NCBI GenBank assembly: GCA_910577835.1 | Contig: CAJTOU010000012.1 | Coordinates: 1-35,336, forward strand | Reading direction: 5' to 3' | DNA length: 35,336 nucleotides | DNA from: an uncultured Lachnospiraceae bacterium | GTDB lineage: Bacteria; Bacillota_A; Clostridia; Lachnospirales; Lachnospiraceae | In this document: positions 22,706-30,458 of the stretch, piece by piece | Layout: each line of letters starts with the position of its first letter | Position numbering within the stretch: position 1 is the first letter of the stretch | The notes under the pieces: model-generated | Database searches by the model: none | What the model saw: the letters and a program-made list of their open reading frames with translations, nothing else | Told to the model about the DNA's origin: nothing | Made by a program: the position numbers and the translations under genes

Positions 22706-23653
22706 ATGGAAGAAAAATTACAATTTGCAGTACTTATCGATGCGGAAAATATCAGCGCAAAATATGCATCTGTTATTTTTGACGAGCTGGAGAAATATGG
22801 TTTTGCTTCATGCAGGCGTATATATGGAAACTGGTCAAAAGAAAATGGCTGGAAGGAGGACCAGCTTTTAGGGTATTCCATTATTCCCATTCAGCAGTTT
22901 TCTTATACTATGGGAAAGAACAGCACTGATATGGCTATGGTAATAGATGCCATGGACCTTTTGTACCAGAATAAAGTAGACGGTTTTTGTATTGTGACCA
23001 GTGACAGTGACTTTACCAGACTTGCCATGCGTCTGAGAGAAGAAAAGAAATATGTGCTTGGCATGGGAGAATCAAAAGCGCCTCTCGCATTGACAAGAGC
23101 GTGCAATAAATTTATTCATCTGAATTTGATTGATGAATCCAGCAAGGAAAGCAGTCATAAGGATATTTTAGGACAGGAAGGCGGTCAGGACAATGTCACC
23201 AGTATTGAAAATGTAGAAACTGCTATTTTGACTATGCTCAATGAATCCGGCGAAGAAAGTCTGGGACTTAGTTCTGTTGGACAACGGTTAAGTGAAAAAT
23301 TTCCTGATTTTGATGTGCGAAATTACGGATATTCAAAGTTGAGCGTATTTCTTTCCGAAAAAATGCCTCATTTTCGTGTAGTTGGCGAGAGAAATAATTA
23401 TTATATAAGAAAACAGACAAAAGTAGAACGGCAGAAAATCGAAAAGGAAATTCTTGCAATGATAAAGAAGAATAAAGGAACAGTAGATAATTTGTCTGTA
23501 ATTAATGCTGAATTAAAAAAGAAGCACAGCGGATTTGATTTAAAGGATTACGGTTACAGCAGAATATCAGGATTTTTGCGCAGTATACAGGGGATTATTG
23601 TAGAGGGAAACCGGGTAATGATGAAAAAGGGAGAAGACGAGAAGGGCAGATAA
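22706..23653 (+). CDS. NYN-domain RNase-like protein with two LOTUS/OST-HTH domains
   Basis: A 315-residue soluble protein. The N-terminal NYN (PIN-like, LabA/DUF88) domain spans about residues 5-145 with acidic catalytic candidates Asp12 (VLIDAENIS), the Asp residues in NSTDMAMVIDAMDL, and those in VTSDSDFTRLA. Two LOTUS/OST-HTH winged-helix domains follow, at about 166-235 (ending in RNNYYIR) and 240-307; both contain the family's YGYSKLS/YGYSRIS core. NYN domains are metal-dependent RNases and LOTUS domains bind RNA (G-rich or structured RNA in studied cases), so an RNA-targeting nuclease is inferred. SD AGAGGGAGAG precedes the ATG. It is set off from its neighbours by the terminator at 22545 and looks like its own transcript. 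RNA target unknown. Confidence 0.9.
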   Translation: MEEKLQFAVLIDAENISAKYASVIFDELEKYGFASCRRIYGNWSKENGWKEDQLLGYSIIPIQQFSYTMGKNSTDMAMVIDAMDLLYQNKVDGFCIVTSDSDFTRLAMRLREEKKYVLGMGESKAPLALTRACNKFIHLNLIDESSKESSHKDILGQEGGQDNVTSIENVETAILTMLNESGEESLGLSSVGQRLSEKFPDFDVRNYGYSKLSVFLSEKMPHFRVVGERNNYYIRKQTKVERQKIEKEILAMIKKNKGTVDNLSVINAELKKKHSGFDLKDYGYSRISGFLRSIQGIIVEGNRVMMKKGEDEKGR

Positions 23654-23736
23654 TAATATTTTTATAAATACAGAATGAAAATAAAAAATTCAGGGAATAA
23701 TTTCTTTATATTTATTTAAAATCGGAGGAATTAAGA

Positions 23737-24165
23737 ATGATGGGATTTTTTATTGCTCTGCTTTCGGGAGCGTTGATGAGCGTACAGGGTGTCTTTAATA
23801 CGGATGTGACGAAATCCACAAGTATGTGGGTGGCAAATTGCTGGGTTCAGATTACAGCCTTTGCCGTATGTCTGATTGCATGGTTTTTTACTGGCAGGGA
23901 GAGTTTTGGAAAGCTTTTTGCCATGGAGCACAAATATGCCTTGCTTGGAGGAGTAATCGGTGCATTTATTACCTATACTGTAATTAAAAGCATATCGTCT
24001 CTGGGACCAGCCAAATCTGCACTGTTAATTGTAATTGCGCAGCTTGCGGTTTCATATCTGATTGAGTTGTTCGGGCTGTTTGGCATGGAAAAGGTTGCTT
24101 TTGAGTGGAGAAAGCTGATAGGACTGCTGATAGCGGTAGCTGGAATAATTATATTTAAAAAATAG
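23737..24165 (+). CDS. Small DMT-superfamily transporter (YdcZ-like)
   Basis: A 142-residue membrane protein with about five hydrophobic helices (roughly residues 2-20, 33-52, 68-87, 93-115 and 123-141). The first helix pattern, FFIALLSGALMSVQGVFNT, and the length match the YdcZ/DUF606 half-size group of the drug/metabolite transporter superfamily, which probably acts as a dimer. SD CGGAGG (23723-23728) gives good spacing to ATG 23737 (a second ATG follows directly). No second YdcZ-like gene is adjacent, so if the functional unit is a pair, this one may be a homodimer. Substrate unknown. Confidence 0.8.
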   Translation: MMGFFIALLSGALMSVQGVFNTDVTKSTSMWVANCWVQITAFAVCLIAWFFTGRESFGKLFAMEHKYALLGGVIGAFITYTVIKSISSLGPAKSALLIVIAQLAVSYLIELFGLFGMEKVAFEWRKLIGLLIAVAGIIIFKK

Positions 24166-24175
24166 TAAAAAGATG

Positions 24176-24204
24176 TTGTAAAATCGTAAATAATTAGTTA
24201 CAAT
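24176..24204 (+). promoter_or_regulatory. Predicted promoter of the comEA operon
   Basis: TTGTAA (24176-24181), 17-nt spacer, TACAAT (24199-24204), 44 nt before the comEA ATG. Confidence 0.65.
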
Positions 24205-24248
24205 ATAGGTGTATTTGTGAAAATCCTCTTTGGAATACAGGAGGAAAA

Positions 24249-24839
24249 ATGAAAAAGAACTATAAAGCGGTTCTGTTTGTCTGTTTTGCGGTTTTTGCAG
24301 GTCTGCTCCATAGCTGTACAATGGATAAAGAGAGAGATACAGTAATTATCGAGCAGAAGAGCGGGGAACAGAATACTTCAGAAGAAGCCTTAAAGGAATC
24401 TGAGGTCAGTCATATTTGTATATTTATTACCGGATGTGTAAAAAATCCGGGTGTATATGAGCTTTTGGAGGGAGCAAGGCTTTATGAAGCAGTGGAGCTT
24501 GCAGGGGGATTTACAGAAGAGGCGGCACAGGACAGTTTAAATCTTGCGGCATATGTAAAAGATGGTGATAAAATAACGGTTTATTCAAAGGAGGAAGCTG
24601 AAAAAAGCTTTGTTGGAAATATGGAGCAGCCGGATATGACAGATGGGGAATATGTCAATATCAATACAGCAGATAAAAAAACACTGATGACTCTGCCGGG
24701 GATTGGTGAATCCAAAGCGGATGCCATTATTTCATACAGAGAAAAAAATGGAATGTTTTCATCCATCGAGGATATTATGAATATTTCGGGAATCAAGCAG
24801 GGAGCATTTGATAAAATAAAAAGTTTAATAACCATATAG
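24249..24839 (+). CDS. comEA: ComEA-type DNA receptor with SLBB and helix-hairpin-helix domains
   Basis: Binds incoming double-stranded DNA at the outer face of the membrane in natural transformation. The 196-residue protein has an N-terminal hydrophobic stretch ending LLHSC (lipobox-like, Cys23), an acidic spacer, an SLBB domain (about 54-115, ITGCVKNPGVYELLEGARLY) and a paired helix-hairpin-helix DNA-binding domain (about 134-196, VNINTADKKTLMTLPGIGES). The SD CAGGAGG is perfect. The lipobox suggests it may be a lipoprotein rather than a transmembrane-anchored protein, which would be a variation on the usual form. First gene of the comEA-RR-HK-comEC-holA run, 23 nt before the response regulator. 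Confidence 0.9.
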   Translation: MKKNYKAVLFVCFAVFAGLLHSCTMDKERDTVIIEQKSGEQNTSEEALKESEVSHICIFITGCVKNPGVYELLEGARLYEAVELAGGFTEEAAQDSLNLAAYVKDGDKITVYSKEEAEKSFVGNMEQPDMTDGEYVNINTADKKTLMTLPGIGESKADAIISYREKNGMFSSIEDIMNISGIKQGAFDKIKSLITI

Positions 24840-24861
24840 TAATGGTGGAAGTGAGGTAATC

Positions 24862-25548
24862 ATGGGAAGCAAGGTTTTGGTAGTAGATGATGAAAAATTG
24901 ATAGTAAAAGGAATCCGGTTCAGTCTGGAGCAGGACGGCATGGAAGTGGACACCGCTTTTGACGGAGAAGAAGCGCTGGCAATGATAAATGAAAAGGAAT
25001 ATGATATGGTACTGTTGGACCTTATGCTGCCTAAAATGGATGGCTTGGAGGTGTGCCAGAATATCAGAGGATTCTCAGATGTGCCGATTATCATAATTAC
25101 GGCGAAAAGTGAAGATATGGATAAAATTATGGGGCTTGAATATGGAGCTGATGATTATATTACAAAACCTTTTAACATTCTTGAGGTAAAAGCGAGAATT
25201 AAAGCGATTTTAAGAAGAAATGCAAAAAATAATCCAGATGAATATTTAAGAATTTTGGAAAAAGGCGATATAAAGATGGAGCTTGACGGAAGACGATTGT
25301 TTGTGTCAGGTGAAGAAATCAGTCTTACAGCAAAGGAATTTGACCTTCTGGAACTGATGGTGGGAAATCCAAATAAGGTTTTCAGCAGAGAAGAACTGTT
25401 AAATACCGTATGGGGATATGAATATCCGGGAGATGTAAGAACTGTCGATGTACATATTCGAAGACTTCGTGAAAAGATTGAACCAAATCCGGGAGAACCA
25501 CGCTATGTACATACAAAATGGGGCGTTGGCTATTATTTTAAAGGATAG
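24862..25548 (+). CDS. OmpR/PhoB-type response regulator
   Basis: A 228-residue regulator: receiver domain (about 3-118) with acidic pair DDEK near the start, phosphoacceptor Asp53 (VLLDLMLPKMDG), Thr/Ser in ITAKSED and the conserved Lys in YITKPFN, then a winged-helix DNA-binding domain (about 130-227; LTAKEFDLLELM and VDVHIRRLREKIE). It lies 23 nt downstream of comEA and 5 nt upstream of its kinase gene. Placement between comEA and comEC suggests control of, or by, the competence genes, but no binding site could be identified. Genes of this family are often self-regulated. Confidence 0.95.
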   Translation: MGSKVLVVDDEKLIVKGIRFSLEQDGMEVDTAFDGEEALAMINEKEYDMVLLDLMLPKMDGLEVCQNIRGFSDVPIIIITAKSEDMDKIMGLEYGADDYITKPFNILEVKARIKAILRRNAKNNPDEYLRILEKGDIKMELDGRRLFVSGEEISLTAKEFDLLELMVGNPNKVFSREELLNTVWGYEYPGDVRTVDVHIRRLREKIEPNPGEPRYVHTKWGVGYYFKG

Positions 25549-25553
25549 AGACA

Positions 25554-26378
25554 ATGTTTGTCAAAATATTTTTCACAGTGCTTGTTATTCTTGTGCTTCT
25601 ACTTGGAATCAGTCTGGTTATTCTTACAAAAAAAGTCAGATTTTTTCGGAACAGAGAAAAAATCAGACAGAAATATATGGAGGATGTTTTTCATGAACTC
25701 AAAACGCCTCTGGCTGCGATAAAGGTGCTGGCAGATTCGCTCTTGTCGCAGGAGGATGCAGGAATTGATATTTACAGAGAATTTATGGAAGATATCCGTA
25801 TGGAAGCAGACAGGGAAAATAATATAATTTGTGATTTCCTGAGTCTAATCCGGCTGGAAAATATGGAACGTCAAATAGATATCACTGAATTTTCTGTAAA
25901 TGAACTGACAGAAGATATGATTGAACTGTTTGCCTGTGCGGCAGAGGAAAAAAAGATTGTCCTCAGCTTTGAGGCACAACAGGAAATAAAAATCTGTTCT
26001 GACAGGAGAAGAGTGAGAGAGATTTTAATGAATCTTGTGGAAAATGCCATAAAATATACCAATATAAACAGAATAAAAAATGATATATTAGAAAATAATG
26101 CGGAATATGGATTTGTCAGAATAGAGCTTTTTTCAGAGAAAGACATGTGCTGTATTAAAATTTCAGATTCTGGAATAGGAATACCAGAGGAAGAGCAGAA
26201 GAAAGTATTTGAAAGATTTTATCGAGGAAAATCAATGGCTTCACAGGAAGCTGGAGGTACAGGACTTGGACTTTCGATTGTTTTTTCTTCAATAACTGCT
26301 CTTTCTGGAAGTATAGAGCTTGAAAGTACAGAAGGAAAAGGAAGTATTTTTACAGTAAAAATTCCGGTAAAGAAGTAA
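25554..26378 (+). CDS. Short, sensor-poor histidine kinase
   Basis: A 274-residue kinase with one N-terminal membrane helix (about residues 5-26), no extracytoplasmic domain and no HAMP. The phosphoacceptor His47 is in VFHELKTPLAAIK, 20 residues past the membrane. The ATPase domain follows with N box LMNLVENAIKYT, G1 (SDSGIGIP), F box and G2 (GGTGLGLSIV). SD AAAGGATAG overlaps the end of the response-regulator gene. Kinases of this size usually act as intramembrane sensors with a partner membrane protein; here the neighbours ComEA and ComEC are both membrane-associated, so one could be the partner (inference). Confidence 0.93.
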   Translation: MFVKIFFTVLVILVLLLGISLVILTKKVRFFRNREKIRQKYMEDVFHELKTPLAAIKVLADSLLSQEDAGIDIYREFMEDIRMEADRENNIICDFLSLIRLENMERQIDITEFSVNELTEDMIELFACAAEEKKIVLSFEAQQEIKICSDRRRVREILMNLVENAIKYTNINRIKNDILENNAEYGFVRIELFSEKDMCCIKISDSGIGIPEEEQKKVFERFYRGKSMASQEAGGTGLGLSIVFSSITALSGSIELESTEGKGSIFTVKIPVKK

Positions 26379-26418
26379 TTTCCTGTAAAACAGGACAGGA
26401 GGAAATTTTAAGTTTCAT

Positions 26419-28770
26419 ATGAAAAGACCGTTGTGTACAGCGGCCGCTGCATGGATACTGGGAGAGTTTTTTGCAGAAAATAGAAACTGTCTGCTGGCAG
26501 CTTTATTTGTGTTTCTTTTTGTGATATGGATAAAACGTAAAATTTTAAAAACAAAAAATTTTATTCTGGTGGAAACGGCAGTTGTGGTTGTGTTTCTTTT
26601 TTCAGGAAGATATGCTTTGACAGAATTAAGATTCAAATATGAGCAATACGCTGTTTTGCCGGAAAAACAATGTTTAATGGTAGAAGGAACGGTCAGTGCA
26701 ACAGAAGAGAAGGATTATGGCTGGCAGGTGATTCTGGCCATTGACAGAGCAGCCTTGGATACAGGAGAACTTCTTTCGGATAAAGTAAAGCTTCTTTTGA
26801 AATTTGAAGAACAGCCAAATTTAAAAATTGGAAATAAAATATCTGTAAAGGGCAGCAAAGAAGAATTTTATCCCTGTACAAACGAGGGAAATTTTAATGA
26901 AAAACAATATTATTATGGGCAGAAAATTGCCTTAAAGCTGAATGTCAGCGAATATATGGTGATAAATCACAGTTTTAGTGAAATAAGAGAAGAGCTGCAA
27001 AAAATCCGAAAGCTTCTGTGTGAAAATATTGACCGTACCTGTAATAACAGCGAGGCTTCTGTTTTAAAGGCAGTTATCTATGGTGAGAAGTCAGAACTGG
27101 ACAAGGAAACAAAAAATTTATATGTAAAAAACGGCATTGCGCATATACTGGCAGTTTCCGGTCTTCATATGTCTATTGTAGGAATGGGGATTTACAGGCT
27201 TTTAAGAAAAAAATTTACGTTTTTTACCTCTGGAGCCGTCAGCTTTGCAGTAATTCTCTGTTTTGGCGTTATGACAGGCTTCGGAATTTCTGTAAAAAGG
27301 GCTGTATATATGATGATGCTGCGGATTACTGCGGACTTATTTGGCAGAAAGTATGATTTTAAAAGCGCTGTTTCTTTTGGCATGCTTTTGATTTTAATGG
27401 AAAATCCTTATGCACTTTATGGTGCTTCATTTCTTCTTTCTGGTTCTGCCATGCTTTCTCTGGGATTTATATATCCGGAATTTGAGCTGTGGTTTTTTGG
27501 AAAAAAGAGACAAAAAAGGAATAGCAGAAAAAAATATATGAAATCTCTGCTTTCGGGCTTTCTGTTATGGCTTGCTGGTCTTCCGGCTGTGGCCTGTTTC
27601 TATTTTGAAATTCCTACCTATTCTGTGTTTTTAAATCTGCTGATTTTGCCGATTCTGTCTGTTTTATTTCTCAGCGGCATGGCTGCATCCCTTATGATTG
27701 TTTTACCGCAGGCAGGGATGTTTATCTGTGGAGCCGGTGTATTTTGCGTGAAATTATGTACTTTTTTATGTAGTCAGACTGAAAAGCTTCCATATGCATC
27801 TGTTGTTACAGGAAAGCCGACAGCCTCAAAAATAATTTTGTTTTATGGAATTCTGTTATTGCTGATAGCTGTTATGAGATTTTATAAAAGAAATGGAGAT
27901 AAAAGCGTTTATAAAAAACTTTTGTTGTCCTGCTGTTTTTTTGCCGCTCAGCTTCTGATTTTTTATCAGAAACCTGAAAATCAGGCTTTGCTTATCTCTG
28001 TAATTGATGTAGGACAGGGTGACTGTATTTTGGTGGAAAATGAAAACGGACATACATATCTGATAGATTCAGGCAGCAGTTCCATAAAAAATGCGGCGGA
28101 GTACAGGGTTATTCCATATCTAAAATGCAGAGGCATAGCAGAGCTTGATTATGTGATGGTTTCTCATGGAGACAGCGACCATATAAATGGAATCTTAGAG
28201 ATTATAAAGCAGGATGCCCTGAAGGTGCACAATCTTATTCTGCCGGATTGCAGACAATTTAGAGAGACCTATGAGGAGCTTGTAATGCTGGCAGAAATGA
28301 AGGGAATATTAATACGTTATGTTCAGGAGAACACTTCTTTTAAAGATGACAGACTCAGCTTTGACATTGTCAGTCCGGATGGCGGTGTATATAACGATAT
28401 TAATGAAGCTTCTGTGGTAATGAGAATGTCATATTACAGCTTTTCCATGTATTTTACCGGAGATATCGGTGTGGAAACAGAGAAGAAGCTGTTGCCGGTT
28501 CTTGCACATGTAGATATTATAAAAGTTCCTCATCACGGCTCAAAAAATTCTTCATCTTGGGAATTTTTGGAAAAAATAACCCCGTGTCTGGCAGTAATTT
28601 CCTGTGGCACAGATAACAGATATGGGCATCCTCATATGGAGACGATAGAGAGATATAAGGCATTTCATACCAGAATTTTTACAACTGCAGAAACCGGCTG
28701 TATTGAAATAGAAGTGCCAAAGAGGAAAAAAGGAGCAGATTATTATGTCACTACTTATTTGTCGAAGTAA
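26419..28770 (+). CDS. comEC: DNA internalisation channel protein ComEC/Rec2
   Basis: Forms the channel that brings single-stranded DNA into the cell. The 783-residue protein has membrane helices near the N-terminus, a DUF4131-type extracellular segment (about 60-180, KQCLMVEGTVSATEEKD), the Competence domain with many membrane helices (about 210-500; HILAVSGLHMSIVGMG) and a C-terminal metallo-beta-lactamase-like domain (about 525-775) with DVGQGDCI, VSHGDSDHING, FTGDIG and KVPHHGSKN. The full histidine/aspartate set suggests an active nuclease. The nearest SD (GGAGG, 26398-26402) is 16 nt from ATG 26419, unusually far, so translation may be weak. 40 nt after the kinase gene. Confidence 0.94.
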   Translation: MKRPLCTAAAAWILGEFFAENRNCLLAALFVFLFVIWIKRKILKTKNFILVETAVVVVFLFSGRYALTELRFKYEQYAVLPEKQCLMVEGTVSATEEKDYGWQVILAIDRAALDTGELLSDKVKLLLKFEEQPNLKIGNKISVKGSKEEFYPCTNEGNFNEKQYYYGQKIALKLNVSEYMVINHSFSEIREELQKIRKLLCENIDRTCNNSEASVLKAVIYGEKSELDKETKNLYVKNGIAHILAVSGLHMSIVGMGIYRLLRKKFTFFTSGAVSFAVILCFGVMTGFGISVKRAVYMMMLRITADLFGRKYDFKSAVSFGMLLILMENPYALYGASFLLSGSAMLSLGFIYPEFELWFFGKKRQKRNSRKKYMKSLLSGFLLWLAGLPAVACFYFEIPTYSVFLNLLILPILSVLFLSGMAASLMIVLPQAGMFICGAGVFCVKLCTFLCSQTEKLPYASVVTGKPTASKIILFYGILLLLIAVMRFYKRNGDKSVYKKLLLSCCFFAAQLLIFYQKPENQALLISVIDVGQGDCILVENENGHTYLIDSGSSSIKNAAEYRVIPYLKCRGIAELDYVMVSHGDSDHINGILEIIKQDALKVHNLILPDCRQFRETYEELVMLAEMKGILIRYVQENTSFKDDRLSFDIVSPDGGVYNDINEASVVMRMSYYSFSMYFTGDIGVETEKKLLPVLAHVDIIKVPHHGSKNSSSWEFLEKITPCLAVISCGTDNRYGHPHMETIERYKAFHTRIFTTAETGCIEIEVPKRKKGADYYVTTYLSK

Positions 28771-28796
28771 GACAATGAGAAATGAGGAAATTTTGT

Positions 28797-29786
28797 ATGA
28801 GAAAAATAAATCAGGATATTAAAAACCAGACATTTCAGAATATTTATCTTCTTTACGGGGAGGAGGCATATTTAAAAAAGCAGTATAAAGACCGTCTAAA
28901 AGCTGCTGTCTGTGGAGAAGATACTATGAACTATGCGTATTTTGAAGGAAAGAATACAGATGTAAATGAGATTATTTCGATTGCGGATACCATGCCCTTT
29001 TTTGCTGAAAAAAGACTGGTGGTTATCGAAAATTCCGGTTTTTTTAAAAAGGCAGATGAAAAAATTGTGGAATATTTAAGTCATGTTTCAGAAAGCACAA
29101 TACTTGTGTTTGTGGAGGAGGAAACAGACAAGAGAGGAAAGATGTTCAAAAAAGTAAAAGAGCTTGGCTATGTCTGTGAACTGGCTGTACAGACATTAGC
29201 CACACTTGGAAAATGGATTGTGGGCATTTTAAATCAGGAGGGAAAAAAGATTACAAAACAAACGCTCGATTATTTTCTTTCTGTATCAGGTACAGATATG
29301 AATATTATCAGCAATGAACTGGAAAAACTAATCAGCTATACCATGGGCAGAGAAGAAATTACACAGAAGGATATCAGCGAAGTATGTTCGGTGCTTGCTG
29401 TCTCAAAGATTTTTGATATGGTAGATGCCATGGGAAATAAAAACAGGACCAGAGCGCTGGAGTTTTATTATGATATGATAGAGGTCAGAGAACCGCCGAT
29501 GCGGATTCTTTATATGCTGTCAAGACAGTTTCGAATGATTCTGGAAGCCAAGGAACTGTTTAAAAATGGAATGGACAGAAAAGCCATTGCTGAAAAACTT
29601 GCACTTGCCCCTTTTATAGTAAATAAGGTGTTGAATCAGTCAGAGAAATTCAGGAGAGAGGACATTAAGAGGGCATTGGAAGAGTGTCTTTGTATGGAAG
29701 AGGATATTAAAAACGGGAGGATGGAAGATAAAACAGGAGTGGAGATGATACTGATAAAATACTCCACGGAACCGGTAAAAGGCTGA
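28797..29786 (+). CDS. holA: DNA polymerase III delta subunit
   Basis: Opens and loads the sliding clamp as part of the clamp loader. The 329-residue protein shows the HolA pattern: NIYLLYGEEAYLKKQY near the N-terminus, a degenerate AAA+ fold (AEKRLVVIENSGF; STILVFVEEETDKR), then the C-terminal helical domain with IFDMVDAMGNKNRTRAL and YMLSRQFRMILEAKEL. Start 28797 has GAGG (28784-28787) well placed; an in-frame ATG at 28782 would add 5 residues without a good SD. It follows comEC by 26 nt, an arrangement common in Firmicutes (comEC-holA-rpsT). Last gene of the run; copy 2 of the inverted-repeat element follows. Confidence 0.93.
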   Translation: MRKINQDIKNQTFQNIYLLYGEEAYLKKQYKDRLKAAVCGEDTMNYAYFEGKNTDVNEIISIADTMPFFAEKRLVVIENSGFFKKADEKIVEYLSHVSESTILVFVEEETDKRGKMFKKVKELGYVCELAVQTLATLGKWIVGILNQEGKKITKQTLDYFLSVSGTDMNIISNELEKLISYTMGREEITQKDISEVCSVLAVSKIFDMVDAMGNKNRTRALEFYYDMIEVREPPMRILYMLSRQFRMILEAKELFKNGMDRKAIAEKLALAPFIVNKVLNQSEKFRREDIKRALEECLCMEEDIKNGRMEDKTGVEMILIKYSTEPVKG

Positions 29787-29834
29787 TTGCATAAATATGC
29801 TGTCATACATGATTCACTACAAGACAAAAATAAA

Positions 29835-29926
29835 AGGAGCTGTCGCATTAAGCAGAACACATACAAAATACAGTATCTATAAAAATCGCTATATTCTGTA
29901 TGGTCTTTTCTTAGTGCGACAGCTCC
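29835..29926. repeat. Inverted-repeat element, copy 2, between convergent holA and rpsT
   Basis: Left end AGGAGCTGTCGCATTAAG (29835-29852) matches the reverse complement of the right end CTTAGTGCGACAGCTCC (29910-29926). The inner arms also pair partly (ATACAG with CTGTAT), so a long hairpin can form. It matches the ends of the element at 1805-1897. Placed between two convergent genes, it may also serve as a two-way terminator, though no long T-run is seen. Confidence 0.7.
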
Positions 29927-29938
29927 GAAAAAATGGAT

Positions 29939-30202
29939 TTAAGCCATATTATTTACTGCCAGAGCCAGACGTGAAACCTTTCTTGCTGCGTTATTTTTAT
30001 GATATACGCCCTTTGTCTGTGCCTTTTCGATTTCAACAGTAGCAAGTCTTAAAGCTTCTGTGGCAGCAGCCTTATCGCCGCCTGCAACCGCCTTTTCTAC
30101 TTTTTTCATAGCAGTCTTTACCTTTGAACGAATTGCTTTGTTTCTTTCGGTTCTCACTGCAGTTACTTTGATTCTTTTCTTTGCTGACTTGATATTAGCC
30201 AT
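29939..30202 (-). CDS. rpsT: 30S ribosomal protein S20
   Basis: Small basic ribosomal protein that binds 16S rRNA. The 87-residue protein begins MANIKSAKKRIKVTAVRTER and carries the usual Lys/Arg/Ala-rich helices (VKTAMKKVEKAVAGGDK) and the C-terminal GVYHKNNAARKVSRLA. SD GGAGGAA lies 6-12 nt upstream. Convergent with holA, from which it is separated by the inverted-repeat element. It has its own promoter at 30315-30343 and a leader of about 100 nt, long enough for the autoregulation reported for S20 in some bacteria. Confidence 0.97.
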   Translation of the reverse strand: MANIKSAKKRIKVTAVRTERNKAIRSKVKTAMKKVEKAVAGGDKAAATEALRLATVEIEKAQTKGVYHKNNAARKVSRLALAVNNMA

Positions 30203-30314
30203 TTTTTAATTCCTCCATTATACAAATCCTCTTGTAAGCCTTTTGAGAGAGATTGGGCCTACTGCTAATGTTTGCATACTAAGAACATATGCGGACCATG
30301 CAAACCTGAATTGT

Positions 30315-30343
30315 ATTTTATATTACGACCTGATATGTGTCAA
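30315..30343 (-). promoter_or_regulatory. Predicted sigma-A promoter of rpsT
   Basis: Minus strand TTGACA (30343-30338), 17-nt spacer, TAAAAT (30320-30315). Confidence 0.7.
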
Positions 30344-30362
30344 GCACTTTTTGAAAAAATAA

Positions 30363-30391
30363 TTGACATAAAGCGTTTTTATGCGTATACT
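30363..30391 (+). promoter_or_regulatory. Predicted strong promoter of the THEP1-like NTPase gene
   Basis: TTGACA (30363-30368), 17-nt spacer, TATACT (30386-30391); start near 30398, leader about 60 nt. Its -35 box is only 19 nt from that of the divergent rpsT promoter. Confidence 0.8.
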
Positions 30392-30458
30392 TGTGATGTA
30401 TTGTCAAAAGATGTAGGCAAGATTTATTTGCCAGCAAACTACTGGAGGTATATTGAAA

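Noticed and set aside
29797..30042. 81-codon plus-strand frame over the inverted-repeat element and rpsT
   Set aside because: Runs through the repeat and antisense into rpsT; no SD support.
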